The notes beneath the pieces are model-generated. The model was not told where the DNA came from. It ran no database searches and was given only the letters and a program-made list of their open reading frames with translations. Below are positions 22,947-38,618 of a stretch of 64,000 bases of DNA, one piece after another (the stretch's first letter is position 1; each line of letters begins with the position of its first letter). The position numbers and the translations under genes were made by a program. Source of the stretch: Stereum hirsutum FP-91666 SS1 (lineage: Eukaryota > Basidiomycota > Agaricomycetes > Russulales > Stereaceae); the NCBI RefSeq assembly GCF_000264905.1, contig NW_006763150.1:554093-618092 (forward strand), given 5' to 3'.

Positions 22947-23306
22947 GGACATGTCGTAGTGTAGCATGAATATATATTGTGTGTTTTGCGTGGATGCTGA
23001 GATTGTGGGTAGCGCCGTGCGTGGCCTTGGCTGATTATAGCGTCGACATCGGCGGCTGTTGATGTTCGCCCACGTCCACATCACCCAGCCTCATCCTTGC
23101 CCGCCTTCGTCAACACGGCCCACGCTGTCTGCGAAGAGGATCCGTCGTGTCAACCGTCCGCGTCATCGTCCTCGATACCCAGCTCATACAGAGTCCTCTG
23201 GCAGACGCTTCTCCCGCCCGACCGACGGCGACGGATCCTCCTGTCCCCCTCCCCCCTCCCGCTTTCATCTAGCCCTCCGTAGCGACCATTTCTTTCCTTA
23301 ACCATA
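22947..23306. other. Short intergenic region before the Kar9-like gene
   Basis: The region is pyrimidine-rich toward its right end and presumably holds the RED-like terminator and the Kar9-like promoter. No gene was seen. Confidence 0.35.
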
Positions 23307-26300
23307 ATGTCTACCGTCTCCTCTTCCGCTTCCTCTTCTCGTTTATCTTCTACTTTACACACCCCCGAGTCCCACCATAGTCTTCTCGTCAATGACGACT
23401 CAATGCATGCCCCGCCTTCTCCAGCACCTTCGTCCTCCTTCAAATCTTCATCATCAGGATCGGATTTCAACCCCACAAAGGATGACGAAGGTGCGCAACG
23501 CTCTCTCCTATGCGCTACATTCGACCTAAGCTCGGCGGTATCACAACAGAAAACATAACCGTCACAGCCAAGCGGCTGCCCCCCATACCCCCCTCAGACT
23601 CGCGACAGAGCTTCGAGTAAGTACGCCCCCGCATCTCATCATACTCCTAAGTCCACGTCATCTCACCCCGCCCCCGTCGACAGCGACCTCCAACTGCTCG
23701 CCATCTCGACGAACATCACAGAACTCTCCTACAGCATCTCCGACATCCAGACCCGTATCTTCGAAATCCAAGAACTCCGACACAAATCGCAGTCCTCGAA
23801 TGATCTCTCCGCCTCCACCAGCGTCATCGACCAGTCCCTCATGGCTCTCGACGAACGTCTCGAGTCCGTCGCTAATGGCGTCAAAGCCGTCACCGCCTCC
23901 ATCCAACCTCTTCTCAACTCTCCGTCTCCGCCAACGACGACGAACGGGTCCACAGAGCGTGATTCGAGCGCCGATGACGAGAAGGCGTTACTCGTGCGGA
24001 AGCATGCGGCGTTTATCGCGGATTGGGAGAGCGTGCAGGAGGAGAGCGATGTGTTGAGAGAGGAGCTTAAGGAGGATAAGTGGTTGACGGTGTTCAGGAC
24101 GGTCACGGAACAGGCGGATGGGATGATGACCAGTCTCGAGAAAGCGGTCAATCGATGTCAGGTCAGTCTTTCTCGTATTCGTTATGCGTGAATGTTGAGT
24201 TCCGATCGGTCACATAAAAGTGCGAGGATCAACCGCCTGTGTGCTTCAGTCGTGTCTGTTGCTTGTTGTTGCTATCGTTTCTTACGTGGGGCACGTGGCA
24301 ATGTCACTACTACTTGTTGCCCTCGCGAAAGTGTCCTCGGTGAGGTCTGTCATTCAATGACAGATCAATGACAACCCATAAATAGCGCTTTTCTGACAGC
24401 GGCAACAGCATTCTTTGCGGTCAGGCTCTTGCTATTTTTGACTGCTTTCCTATATAGGACATGTTCACCTCGACGCGTCGTGTTGTGGCCATATAGTTAT
24501 CGAGTCTTTTTGGAGTGGCCAAGTCGCTCACTATCACTATCCTTGCACGTAGTTTGGCTTTGTCCGATAGACTACAGCACGTCGCTGAGAGACCAAGCAT
24601 AACTTATATAGCTTCGTCATTTGTAGCATTCTACTCTGAGGAATTCAGTATTCTTGTCTTGTCCGCTACTCGGGCGATGTTCATCGATGGATGGTCGCTC
24701 ATCTACCTCGTTTTCATCAGGAATTCGTATTCCAATTCCAACGACATGGCGGAGATGAAGGCGTATCGTCATCCCAATCGCAGCCAATGGTGGGCACAAC
24801 ACGTTCCGAGGGCTCGCCAATGAACATCGACGTCTTCAACCAGCTTTCCGACTCGTTCGAAGCCAAGAAGAAGTGCGTGTTCACCCTATCCGGATCATTT
24901 TGTATCTCGCTCATTGACAGCTTTATAGACACTACATGCCTGCTACCACAAAGGTACTCTCCATCATCGACAAGGGCGTTCAAGACCGCGTGACGAAGAA
25001 CGGCGAATGTCTCCGTCGGCATGCAGAGTCCACCCAACGCTGGAAAGTCCTTCGGGATCGAATATCGAGAACAGACGCAGAGATGGAATCCGTCCGTCAG
25101 CTCCTCACGACGGAAATCACACCCAGCGAAAGCGGGTCGACGACTTCGGGACCCACGACCGCGACCACTGCGACGTCCAAGACGAAGAACGGCCTGCTCA
25201 CCCCTCCGAACGGCTCGTCTTCGGTCAAGAAACGCATGAGCACCGCGAACGCCCTTTCAAGGTCGATGTCCCCCTTCCGCACCTTCGCGAAGAAGTTCTC
25301 GAGCAACAACAACAACAACACCACCTCCAACACACCGAAATCCATCGCCGTCACACCCGAAGTTCAGCCAAGGAGACGAGAACCGTCGTCGGAACCGAAC
25401 GTCCGCCATCGTCAGTCGATATTCGCGTTCCGGACGAGTCAGCCCACGACGCCCATCACGCCCGAACGACCGGGGCACAAACACGCACAGTCTCTGACCC
25501 CCGAAGCGTCCCCGTCGAGCAGCCACAGAACAACGGACGCGAATCTGACGGTGAAGGGTCGGCCGAGCACGTCGTCGACCACACCGTCAAAGCAGCCGTG
25601 GAACAGCTCGACGAAGGTGCAGTTGCCGGATCCGGATCGTCTCGCGAGACGGAGGACGTCGTCTACGAATTTGGCGTCGAGGTTCCAGGGCGGGGACGTC
25701 CCGCCTGTGCCGACGAATAGCGCGAGTTATCAGCGTAGTGTTTCGAGGAGCTCGATGGGGTCGTCGAGGCCTTGGTCGCCTGTGACGTCCTCGGTGTCTA
25801 CGGCACCTTCGTCCACGCCTTTCCAGAGACCTCCGTCAAGGACACAGCAGACGCCTAGCAGTAGTCGAGTGTATCAGAGACCACCATCGAGATCGAATAC
25901 ACCGAGTGCAGCCGCGACCGTCGCCGCACGGTCAACACGCCCAAGAACGCCGTCCAATATCCCTAGTCCTGCAGGTCATCATCGAACGATGACAGGGACC
26001 GCGCTATCCGACGCAAGCTGGGACGATGACGTCGAGAATCAAACATCACTCATGCAACGCGCGTTCTCACCCGCCCTCTCCGCGTCCTCGTCCGCACGTT
26101 CGGGCGCACCACCACCACGCTCCCCACCCCGCTCCCAAACCCCAGGCGGGACAAGATTACCAGGCCCACGACCCCCAAGCCGCTCGATGATCCCCGCGCC
26201 CGTATTCCACTTCTCCTCGCCCTCACGCCCGGGGTCCGCCATGTCGGAATACATGGATCATAGTCCGGGCCATTCGAATTCGTCAGCGTTCAGGAATAGC

Positions 26301-26891
26301 GCGATGAGGGCGCAGACGCCTGAGAATCTCCTGAGGTCGAGGGCGGCGCAGGTGCCGTTCGTGACGGGGTTGCCGACGACGCCGGGGGGCAGTCCGGCGT
26401 ATAATACGAGGACGATAAGGCCTGGACATGGTGTAGGTGCGGGAGGCATGATTTCGAATGCGCCGTCGTCGTTTCGGAATACGGAGTCTTCTTCGTCTCG
26501 CGCGCCGTCGCGGTCGGGATCGCGTGCGGGTGCGTACACGCCGATGCAGGATAAGGATATGGCGCCGGTGCATATATATACGCCGGGGAGCATGAAGGAT
26601 CCGTTGGATACGGAGGTGGCGTCGATTGTGAATTCGGTGGCGCATGGGTTGTTGGTGGAGAGGGTGGATCCGCCGTTGAGGAAGGCGCCGAAGGAGGGAG
26701 AGGAGATTATGGCGCAGTATGCGTTTTCGAATAATTTGGGGAGGAAGGTCGTTACGGCGAGGTTGACGACGCTTAGTAGGGTGCAGGGGAAGGGGATGGG
26801 GCCGGTGACGAATAAGAAGGTTATGGTTAGGGTGGGGGGAGGGTGGCAGGATTTGCAGTTGTATATGCTGAACCGACAGGCGGGCATGTAA
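23307..26891 (+). CDS. Kar9-type karyogamy/spindle-positioning protein with GAS2-like C-terminus
   Basis: Adaptor that links microtubule plus ends (through Bim1/EB1) to actin-myosin transport and so orients spindles and nuclei. Five exons (23307-23490, 23550-23616, 23684-24161, 24721-24872, 24929-26891) join in phase to 947 aa. The helical Kar9 region at about 80-400 includes LQLLAISTNITELSYSISDI, WESVQEESDVLREELKEDKW, MNIDVFNQLSDSFEAKK and PATTKVLSIIDKGVQDRVTK. A long basic S/T/P-rich region follows, with SNIP at about residue 636 and SMIP at about 713, both fitting the EB1-binding SxIP motif. The C-terminus (about 840-945) with NKKVMVRVGGGWQDLQLYML resembles a microtubule-binding GAS2 domain. 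Intron 3 (24162-24720) is unusually long at 559 nt. Confidence 0.85.
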
Positions 26892-27348
26892 GCTTCAGGC
26901 TGCGGAGTTCTGAGATCATCTGGCCAGGAAGCATTCGAGTCGCCGAATCCACCCCATGCACCATTTGTCCCTCCATTCCCCCAGTACCGCACCGCAAACT
27001 CACCTCTCTCTCTCCTTCCCTCCCTCCCTCCTCGTTCGTCTACCGTCATCTCCTCCTCGCCCTCGTCCTCGTCTGATCACCATGTTCGCTCATCATCTCA
27101 TCTCGGAACAAAGAATCCCGGTCGTCTGTTTTGAATATGCATTTTCCTCTTCCTCTTCCGTTTCCGTGTTCAGATGTATGCTTTCTTTCTTTCTTTTTTT
27201 TCAGTTGTTGGATTTGGAGTCTAGCTCGTATCTTTCTTTTCTTTAGTTTCTCTGTGTTTTGAGATGTTCTGGAAGGAACTTTCGGGGTCTGGTCTGACAC
27301 ACTCTTTCGCTCGCTCTATGTTCGTCTGCATCCTCCCTCTACATTCGT

Positions 27349-27410
27349 CTGCATTCCCTCTTTACATGTTCGTCTGCGCCCCACCCCACCCCTCCTCCTC
27401 CTCGCATCCC
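27349..27410. repeat. Left copy of direct repeat flanking the gap
   Basis: About 62 bp beginning ctgcattccctctttacatg and ending ctcgcatccc. It appears identical to 27943-28004 on the other side of the gap. Confidence 0.85.
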
Positions 27411-27418
27411 CCTTCCCC

Positions 27419-27942
27419 NNNNNNNNNNNNNNNNNNNNNNNNNNNNNNNNNNNNNNNNNNNNNNNNNNNNNNNNNNNNNNNNNNNNNNNNNNNNNNNNNN
27501 NNNNNNNNNNNNNNNNNNNNNNNNNNNNNNNNNNNNNNNNNNNNNNNNNNNNNNNNNNNNNNNNNNNNNNNNNNNNNNNNNNNNNNNNNNNNNNNNNNNN
27601 NNNNNNNNNNNNNNNNNNNNNNNNNNNNNNNNNNNNNNNNNNNNNNNNNNNNNNNNNNNNNNNNNNNNNNNNNNNNNNNNNNNNNNNNNNNNNNNNNNNN
27701 NNNNNNNNNNNNNNNNNNNNNNNNNNNNNNNNNNNNNNNNNNNNNNNNNNNNNNNNNNNNNNNNNNNNNNNNNNNNNNNNNNNNNNNNNNNNNNNNNNNN
27801 NNNNNNNNNNNNNNNNNNNNNNNNNNNNNNNNNNNNNNNNNNNNNNNNNNNNNNNNNNNNNNNNNNNNNNNNNNNNNNNNNNNNNNNNNNNNNNNNNNNN
27901 NNNNNNNNNNNNNNNNNNNNNNNNNNNNNNNNNNNNNNNNNN
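27419..27942. other. Assembly gap (524 N)
   Basis: A run of N. It is bordered on both sides by the same direct repeat and by C-rich homopolymer tracts, which explains the assembly break. Confidence 0.99.
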
Positions 27943-28004
27943 CTGCATTCCCTCTTTACATGTTCGTCTGCGCCCCACCCCACCCCTCCTCCTCCTCGCA
28001 TCCC
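27943..28004. repeat. Right copy of direct repeat flanking the gap
   Basis: Appears identical to 27349-27410. A cytosine homopolymer follows directly. Confidence 0.85.
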
Positions 28005-28983
28005 TTCCCCCCCCCCCCCCCCCTATCATCCGCTTCCGTCCTCCGTCCTTCCGCCTTTCCTCCGCTGTCCCCCTGCATGACATTCATGACGAGTGGTGTG
28101 CGTGCGTGCGTGTCAGTTCTGGATAGTGATCGGATTGGAAACGACCTTCGTGGCGGACATGGATTATGGATCATTGGAGTGTTGACGGTGACGGTGGTAG
28201 TGAGGGGGGTGAAGGCGTAAGCGTAAGGGTAGGGATTCAGAAATGGAAATGGAACAAGAGAGAGAGAGAGAGAGAACACTGGCAGCAAAGGCAAAGGCGG
28301 AGGCAAAAGAAGAGGAAGCGGGAGAGGGAGAGGGAGAAGAGAAGAGAGAGACAGGATTCAGAAGTTCGCTTACTTAGTAATAGTATAGCCATATTGCCAT
28401 TGTTTCAATGTTCCGTTTCTGTTTCTGTTTCTGTTTTGTTCGTTCGTTCGGTATAAACCTTCCTTACCTACCTACCTACCTACCTACCTACCGTTTACAA
28501 TTTAAAAGTAACAAGTAACTTACGTTCTTCAAGTTATCCGCATTGAATCGAAGCGAACCTTTCTGAATCCGGGTCGATGATTCGGACCACTGGCATGATA
28601 TTCATACAAAAATCAAGCACTGGCAGGAATCCGCTGACACGATGTCAACCGGAAGGAAGGAAGGAAGGAAGGTTCGTTCCGATTCGTTGGTCGGATTTGA
28701 GCTTGAGCTTGCATTTGTAGACACGCTATCAATAATATTTCTCGGGTTCAAAGTTGAATGGGTAGGATGTATCGGTCAAGTAGTACGGATATTTCTCAGA
28801 GCCTGGGGTATATAATATGGAGTTACAGTATACACATACATTGGGGTATGAAATCAAAGGCAAGGCAAGAGGATTGCCATGCGTTTGAAGAGGCGCACGG
28901 AAACTTTTAAATTGAGGTGCTACATATTAGTCTATGTACATGGGTGTTGTGTCTGACCATGATGGACATGTACTCTACTAACG

Positions 28984-29022
28984 CACATGGTCATGGTCAT
29001 GGTCATGGTCATGATCATGATC
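28984..29022. repeat. (catggt)n microsatellite
   Basis: Several catggt units followed by catgatcatgatc variants. Not placed in a supported gene. Confidence 0.8.
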
Positions 29023-29787
29023 AGACTTTCAAAAGGCCAGCAATTGCAACGAGGTCACTGAGAGCTAAAGGTCGGTCTGACGGCTCGAAGACGAAACAAG
29101 GAGCAATGGTCTATACTCGGAAATCGGTGACTAAGCAGCCTCGGCAATCTCCAGGTCAAAACGCCAGCCCAATCGGGCACACTGCTCGGACGTTCGGCTC
29201 GGATGGAGGTTAACGTCGAGGCCTGGCCAGTGCGATCATCAGGGAGCGAAAAAAAATAAATCGAGGGGCCTGAAGATTCGGAGAGTTCGCAACGGAGGTG
29301 AGTTCTTGGCGATGGAAAGGATCGAACAAGGTCCAGGGGGGGCAACGAACAAAGATGGGCCTGAATGGGAATGTCGGGGCCAAGATGCCGGGGAAAGCGC
29401 GAGGTGTTGCAGGAGAAGGGATTTGGGGAAGGCTTGTTTTGATCGATGTTACGGCATGTGAGGCGTGGGAGGGGGATGTACTTACGATGGGAGGATGAGA
29501 GGCTGGGGCCATCACGAGCGACGACGATGGGAGGAAAGGGAGAAAAGGCGTGTGCGAGGGGCGGAAGAGCTGCGGGAGCTGTGACTGCTTGTGACCGAAA
29601 CGGGAGGGCGTAGGGAAGCAGGCAGGGCTAGTACACGGCTGCCATCCTATCTTCTTGCCACGAACGTCGACGACGACGAGCTGCCATTCACCCTCCTCTG
29701 CCCAGCTGAAACGGGTATAGGAACCGGTTGCCAGAGTCGCGGCCTAGTAACCGTTCTCGCATTGTGCCGTCCGGAGCAACATAAGAT

Positions 29788-33149
<3,362 letters not shown>

Positions 33150-35730
33150 AACCAGTATCCTCAGTCCCCAACCTCTTCTTCTTCCTCGTCCCCATCCCTC
33201 GACCTCGTCCGCGTCCGCGTCCTCTTTCTCTTCCTCGTCCGTGTCCGCGTCCGCGTCCTCGTCCGCGTCTTCGGTCGAGGTCGAGGTCGAGGTCGGAAAT
33301 TGTAATCTAGCTACCATATAGAGTCAGAGGCAGTCGGAGTCGGAGAGAAAGAGGAGAGAAAGAGAAAGAGAAAGCAAAACTCTGTTCTGTCGGACATTTT
33401 ACCCTTCCTACCTACCTACGTACCTAGCCACCCAGTTCGCGTTCAACTCTCCAGTGCCTGGCCATGTTCATGTTCATGTTCCCTCCCCATTCCATTCGTG
33501 AATCGTACAATCTGTGCATTATTAAACTCGTCATCCCATCCATTCTGCTTTCCTTACCGTGTCACGAAAATCTCTTGGCTGTTCAAGTGTTCAGACGTTC
33601 AACTTGTTTACCCTGTTAGGCTGTTAGGCTGTTACCCCCACTTTTATGATATCTCCTGCCTTTTTTCTTCTTTTCCCTTTTTTGCCTGTTTTTCTTTTCT
33701 TTCCTTTCTTTCTGTGCCGTTGCCGCGATGCGATCGATTGAGCGAACATGTACATGAACATTTCAGCTCGAGAGGAATTCGAACGTTGGATCCAAACCCG
33801 CCGACCCAACCACCGTTGATTCTTTGATTCTCCGACCTACGCAGCTACTTGGCTCCTCTAATCCAAACTGCTTTCCTTCTTACCTTCTTCGCCTGTTCGC
33901 CTGTTTGTCCGAGCTTTTGTTTTTGAGTGTTTTTTGAGTGTTTTTCTGAGTGTTTTTGAGTATTTGAGTCAGGTTCTTTCTTTCGTTATCTATACATCGG
34001 TTACTCTGACAGTGAATTGATTCTGCAATACCAATCCGCAACTTCTGCAATTCTGCAAGCCAGTACTCAGTACTCAGTCTCAGTTGCAGTCCCGATGAGA
34101 ACCTATGAGAAGGCGAACGTTTCGTACGATGTGATGCAGGTAGTGGGTTCGGGTCCCTCTTCGCATATTTCGTTGCATGAATGTCAATGTATAGATACAT
34201 GAGTGATCGCAGGTAGGTAGGTAGGTTTACAGATGTGATGTTATGCTGGTAATCAGGCCAGCCCAGTGTATGTATGTATCGTTGAAGCCCGTTCATGTAC
34301 GGTAACTTATCAATCGGACCTTGGGAGTAATTCGGGCGTCCGGTCTATCCACCACAAAGTTCGGTCGCTCGTCTCGTCTTCGTCTACGTTTCTCTTCTAT
34401 CCTCAGCTGTACGAGACTGAGTGGCAGGCTGAGCACAGAGTACATCCTTCGAGTTCTGAGTTTGCTTTGCAGTGCGGGTGGTGGGGGTCGTGCCATGTGT
34501 GGGGGGTGCGCTCGAATACACGTAACACAAGTCGGCCGCCGAGCATCCTGGGCACTGGTGCGCCGAACGACGAGCGTAGAGTAGCTTGCTGATCACGCAG
34601 CCGGGCATCGACGTCATACATCGACAGGATGCGAATCGTCCGTGGTCACGGTGGACATGTCGGCGAGCATGAGGAGGGGAGCGGTCACGTTTATGTCGGC
34701 GAAGAAGAGGCCTGAGGCGGCGAGGGAGGTGAGTGGGGGAGCGATCTGTGCGTGCGCGATCGAGGATGAGTATGAGTCTTATGAATGGAGAGGTGGAGAA
34801 GTGGGCGGATAATACTGGGCATACCTTCGCTTTCCTCTTTAGTAAATCAGGGAATCTGACAGAGGCTCCAGTTCTGAGAGCGTGGGATGCCGTAGACCTC
34901 AGAGAAGCGAAGACCAGAGAGCCACGATTCGAACGAGCGGTAGCAGTGCTTGTAGGTTGGCGCGGTGCAATAGTAGCAGAGGTGTCGATAGATATAGTCG
35001 TGCTGGACGAGAGACTAGACAGGTTGAAGGGGACGTCGGCGAGCTCTGACAGATGGGCAGTTCGGCGGGGCATAGGTTTCGTTCTCCAGCCTGAGAGAGA
35101 GCCGTCCAGGCGAGAAGTGGTGAAGATAGACATGAGAGGAGTGTAAGATGGAGAATGCCAGTGTCCAGGGGGGTGGGTGAAGTAAGGTGGTAGTGCGTCT
35201 GAGAGGTGACTGTAGGCGTAATATGAGACGGTTGGAGAGCGGATAAGCCAAGGATAACATGCGGAGGTCTCACAAGTAGAGGCAGCTTATGTGGGCCACA
35301 AACTTGAACACTTCAGCTGTGGCGATACGTCAACTTGCGCACCGGCAGTTGCCGATGAGTAGACACGATTAAGGTTTTCAAACTCCGCACATGTCATCAA
35401 ACCGGGACATCGTCTCGTTTCCTCTTTTACTGTCCGCCATCATCCTCTCCGTTTTCCCTCTTTGTGCCAGGTCCTTTGCTCAAGAAATCGACAGACACAA
35501 GTGCTCTTTGCTTTCTTTCTGGTCCTGATTACTCGAGACCTATCTGTTCGCACGCTCCCAGAGTACTAGGACGCCACACTGCAATATTCTGTCGAATACT
35601 TCTATACGACGAGTGAGCTTCAAGAGTCAATATTTCCTCCGAATGTTTAGCTCAATAACTGCGTCCGACCTCCCTCCAGCGTCGATTCTCTCCAACCTTT
35701 ACTCCATTTGCTTCGAATTAAAGCGCATAT
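33150..35730. other. 2.6-kb interval without a confident gene
   Basis: Simple repeats are prominent. They are a gtccgcgtcc-type array at about 33200-33290, (ctac)-like units near 33410-33425, gttcat repeats near 33465-33480, a gagtgttttt minisatellite at about 33920-33965 and (aggt)n near 34212-34227. An uncertain minus-strand coding signal at 34400-35130 is listed separately. The right end should hold the promoter of the cyclin-like gene. Confidence 0.4.
34403..35133 (-). other. Possible unresolved or broken minus-strand gene
   Basis: Several adjacent frames look protein-like but do not join cleanly. One runs from MSIFTTSRLDGSLSGW at 35133. A second contains FFADINVTAPLLMLADMSTV and then VTTDDSHPVDV. 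A third starts at MYDVDARLRDQQ (34621) and continues with TPHTWHDPHHPHCK and a CTLCSACHS cysteine pair, ending at 34403. The obvious donor and acceptor are out of phase, and the second-to-third frame change has no splice site. I recognise no family. It could be a mispredicted multi-exon gene, a pseudogene or chance. Confidence 0.3.
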
Positions 35731-38618
35731 ATGCACCCTTACAGTGGCCAGGACAGCTCTCCCGATGACTACAGATCTTCTAACAACACACCTCATCTCT
35801 GTGCCGGGGTCAGTGATGAGATGTTCTATGTATCTTCCGTCAGAGACTCCCCTTCGGGCTCGAATGCCGGCTCAGATCATTTCGGCGAGGACGACGTCTC
35901 GAGCTCTCCCATAATCGGCTTCGCATCTAGCTCTCCCCCTCTTGTTCCTGCTTCTAGTTCTCCTGCATTTGCCGCCGACACAAGCACACCCGATCTCTCA
36001 CATGGTTCTTCGAGCAGTCCCATACAAGACCACTCTCCTCACAACGCTGCTCCCTATGGACACCCCATCGCCGCTAGCGAAACAGTTCCATCCCATTATA
36101 GTAAACTGGAGTTCCTCTTGCAGGTCGTTGAAGAAGAGCAGAGATCCCTTAGCTCACAGAGTGCTTCTTCCGAATCTTCGTCTACATCTTCGTCTTTGGA
36201 TGCGCATATATCGACTTTCATCGATGATGCCGGATCTACTCAAGCCGAACATTCTCTTCCTCGTCCTGTCGCTAGAATCTCAAGCTACAGCACCCTCGCC
36301 GGCGCTCTTGATAATCGCACCTCGGCCTCTTCTCGCCTCAACGGCTCCATCTCTGCCCTCAAACGGAAACGTTCTACCATGGAAACTATACTCGAGTCGG
36401 GAGAAAGGACAATCCCTGCGACTCCGGCTAGACTGTCTCGAGACCACACTCTGCAGCTCTCTCAGCGTACGGACGACTCGTTTTCTTCTCCGACGCGAAC
36501 AGGTTACGATGCCGACGACGATTCTTCTTGCGGTACCCCGATTATATGCTCCCCTGTCTTGAAGAAACCCAGGCTGTGTCGCGGCAGTAACACATCTCGA
36601 CATAGACTCCACTATGCTCAGGAACCCGCGGCTCTGCGAAAAGCAAAGTCACTTCGATCTGACGAGTCTTTCAGTATGGGCGAGAATCGAAAATCTCATG
36701 AGAATAGGAACAGTCACACGGTAGTTTTGTCCGTTTCTCGAATACTTATTCCTATTGTTGACATTTGTGCGCATACATCCAGGGAATCTCCTCGCCTAGT
36801 ACGCATTTCTTCGCTGTTACGCCGATGGCATATATTGACCTCTCGTGTAATGTTTTAGTTTACCTTCCGGTCATAATACCCGTCCCTCCACCTGAACTCA
36901 TACCCGAATTCCCTCTCTGCATTGAAGACGCCGCGGATAGGCGCATACAAGCACTTCTATCCCGAGAAAAACGCATGCACGGCACTTTCGGGCCACCCAA
37001 ACAGCATACCAACTTTGTTCCGGCTGTCTTTCCGCGTTCCCCCTCCGCGGTAGATGGAGACGATACTTTGACTTACGACGTCACATCGGAATCGGGCTCG
37101 GAGACTTTGGCTTCAGAGACGCAATCTGAGGCTTCTACTGCGATGTCACCCACTCGTGATCTTGTCGTGTTGACACCGGCGCCATGGCATATCGAGCCGT
37201 TCAAGACAATGACCAGAAGCGAGACAGGATCCCAGGGTACGAGTCTTGACTTCAGTCCAGGTGAGAATCTGAGAGCGGCTGCTTTGGAGTGGATTATGAC
37301 GGTCAGTCCTATTCTCAGCCGTGTCTCTGCTGCCCTTGCTCTATACCTGACGTTCTGTCGTTTGTGAACAGGTCATTCCTCCCCACGATACCCACCCGCC
37401 ACACGTTCGAAAACCTGATCTGTATTCTCGTGACCTCTACGACCAACTCACCAACGACTCGAGCACTCGATTCTTAGCTGCCTATCTCTTCGGGAAATAT
37501 TTCTTCATCCTCGACGCTTCTGAAGTCTGTGCGGCAAACAAGGCGCTTTCCACTTCATCTCAGGAATCAGACGGGTACGAGCAGGGCGGGGACGAGAAAT
37601 TGAAAAGGGCCCAGGCGCTGAAGAGGGCAGATTTAGAAGAGGGAAGACGAAGGATCGTTTGGGATTTTGCGGTGGCAGCGGTGGCCTTGAGCGTCAAGGT
37701 TAGTTGATTCGGTGTTTTTTTCGTTCATTTTCTCATGGTTGCCGATGTTGACGTCGTTGGTTCTTATCATAGATGCTTAGAGACGTCTTGCCACCGTTGA
37801 AGCCGATATATGCTCGCGATTTCCTGGTGATGGCGCCTCATGAGATGTGTGACGATGATCTTGAGGTATGCTCGAAACCTTCGTTCCATCCACTTGAAAC
37901 TTATGCTGGATCATGGATATAGGCGTCCCAACGAGACCTTCTCGACGCATTTTCCTACAACATCGGTTTCCCAACACCTCAGCAATACTTGGACGAACTC
38001 TACATCGCTCTTCCCACCTTACGTATTCTGCTCAACTGCAATAGTCTCTGGAGACTCGTTTTGAATGAAACATGGAGACTTCTCAACGCTGCAATCTGCG
38101 GTAAGTACAGTATTCAATCGAACTCCCCTCCTCTGTCCATTATATCCGTCTCTGACTCTCACTCGATTATTCCATGTGCGACCTCCACCCTCGCAGATCC
38201 CGAAGTCCACAGATTCCGATTCTCACTCCTCACAGTAACCGCCCTCCAAGAAGGCATCATCCGCACCGTCTCCTACAAGCTCCACTCCGGCGACACCTGG
38301 ACCGAGCCAGATCCCATGAACTGCCACTGTAAGATATTCTGCCCGGAGTGTCAGGGTGGCGATGTGCTGGAGTCGGAGTCGTGGAAGGAGTCTGGGTGGT
38401 CTGAGGATTTGAGGATAGATGCGTATGAGGAGGCTGATGAGGTCTTGGAGGATGTGAGGGATTTGATGGGGATTGGGGCGGTGAGTTGTTTCTCTGATCC
38501 TTTCCTTTCTTGTCGATTTTTTTTGGTGGTTTGAGGGAGTTCGGATGCTAATTAGTCGTTCCCTTTGTAGGAGGAACAAGAGGAGTGCGATAACTGGTTC
38601 TTGGCTCGGATGCTGTGA
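35731..38618 (+). CDS. Cyclin-fold-like protein
   Basis: Seven exons (35731-36720, 36783-37301, 37372-37698, 37773-37865, 37923-38100, 38197-38480, 38571-38618) join in phase to 812 aa. The first 490 residues are S/T/P-rich and probably disordered, with many SP/TP sites. The C-terminal half carries a helical region: LAAYLFGKYFFILDASEV, RRIVWDFAVAAVALSVKMLR and RDVLPPLKPIYARDFLVMAP, then HEMCDDDLEASQRDLLDAFS, NIGFPTPQQYLDELYIAL. This pattern resembles a cyclin box but is diverged, and I cannot assign a cyclin class. A cell-cycle or transcriptional CDK partner role is inference. The tail is acidic and contains a CHCKIFCPEC cysteine cluster. Confidence 0.72.

Larger units (their letters stand above)
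26892..29787. other. 2.9-kb gene-free interval with gap and microsatellites
   Basis: Pyrimidine-rich sequence, an assembly gap and simple repeats. The repeats are (ga)n at about 28255-28275, purine-rich DNA to 28350, (ctac)n at about 28465-28492, (ggaa)n at about 28650-28672 and a catggt hexamer array at about 28984-29022. Short open frames are low-complexity and unsupported. The last few hundred bases should contain the Ste20-like promoter. Confidence 0.5.

Noticed and set aside
27264..28220. Long frames spanning the assembly gap
   Set aside because: Most of their length is N and the readable ends are simple pyrimidine-rich repeats.
33765..33820. A T-arm-like gaattcgaac motif suggesting a minus-strand tRNA
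   Set aside because: The flanking stem bases do not pair and no D-arm or anticodon arm fits nearby.
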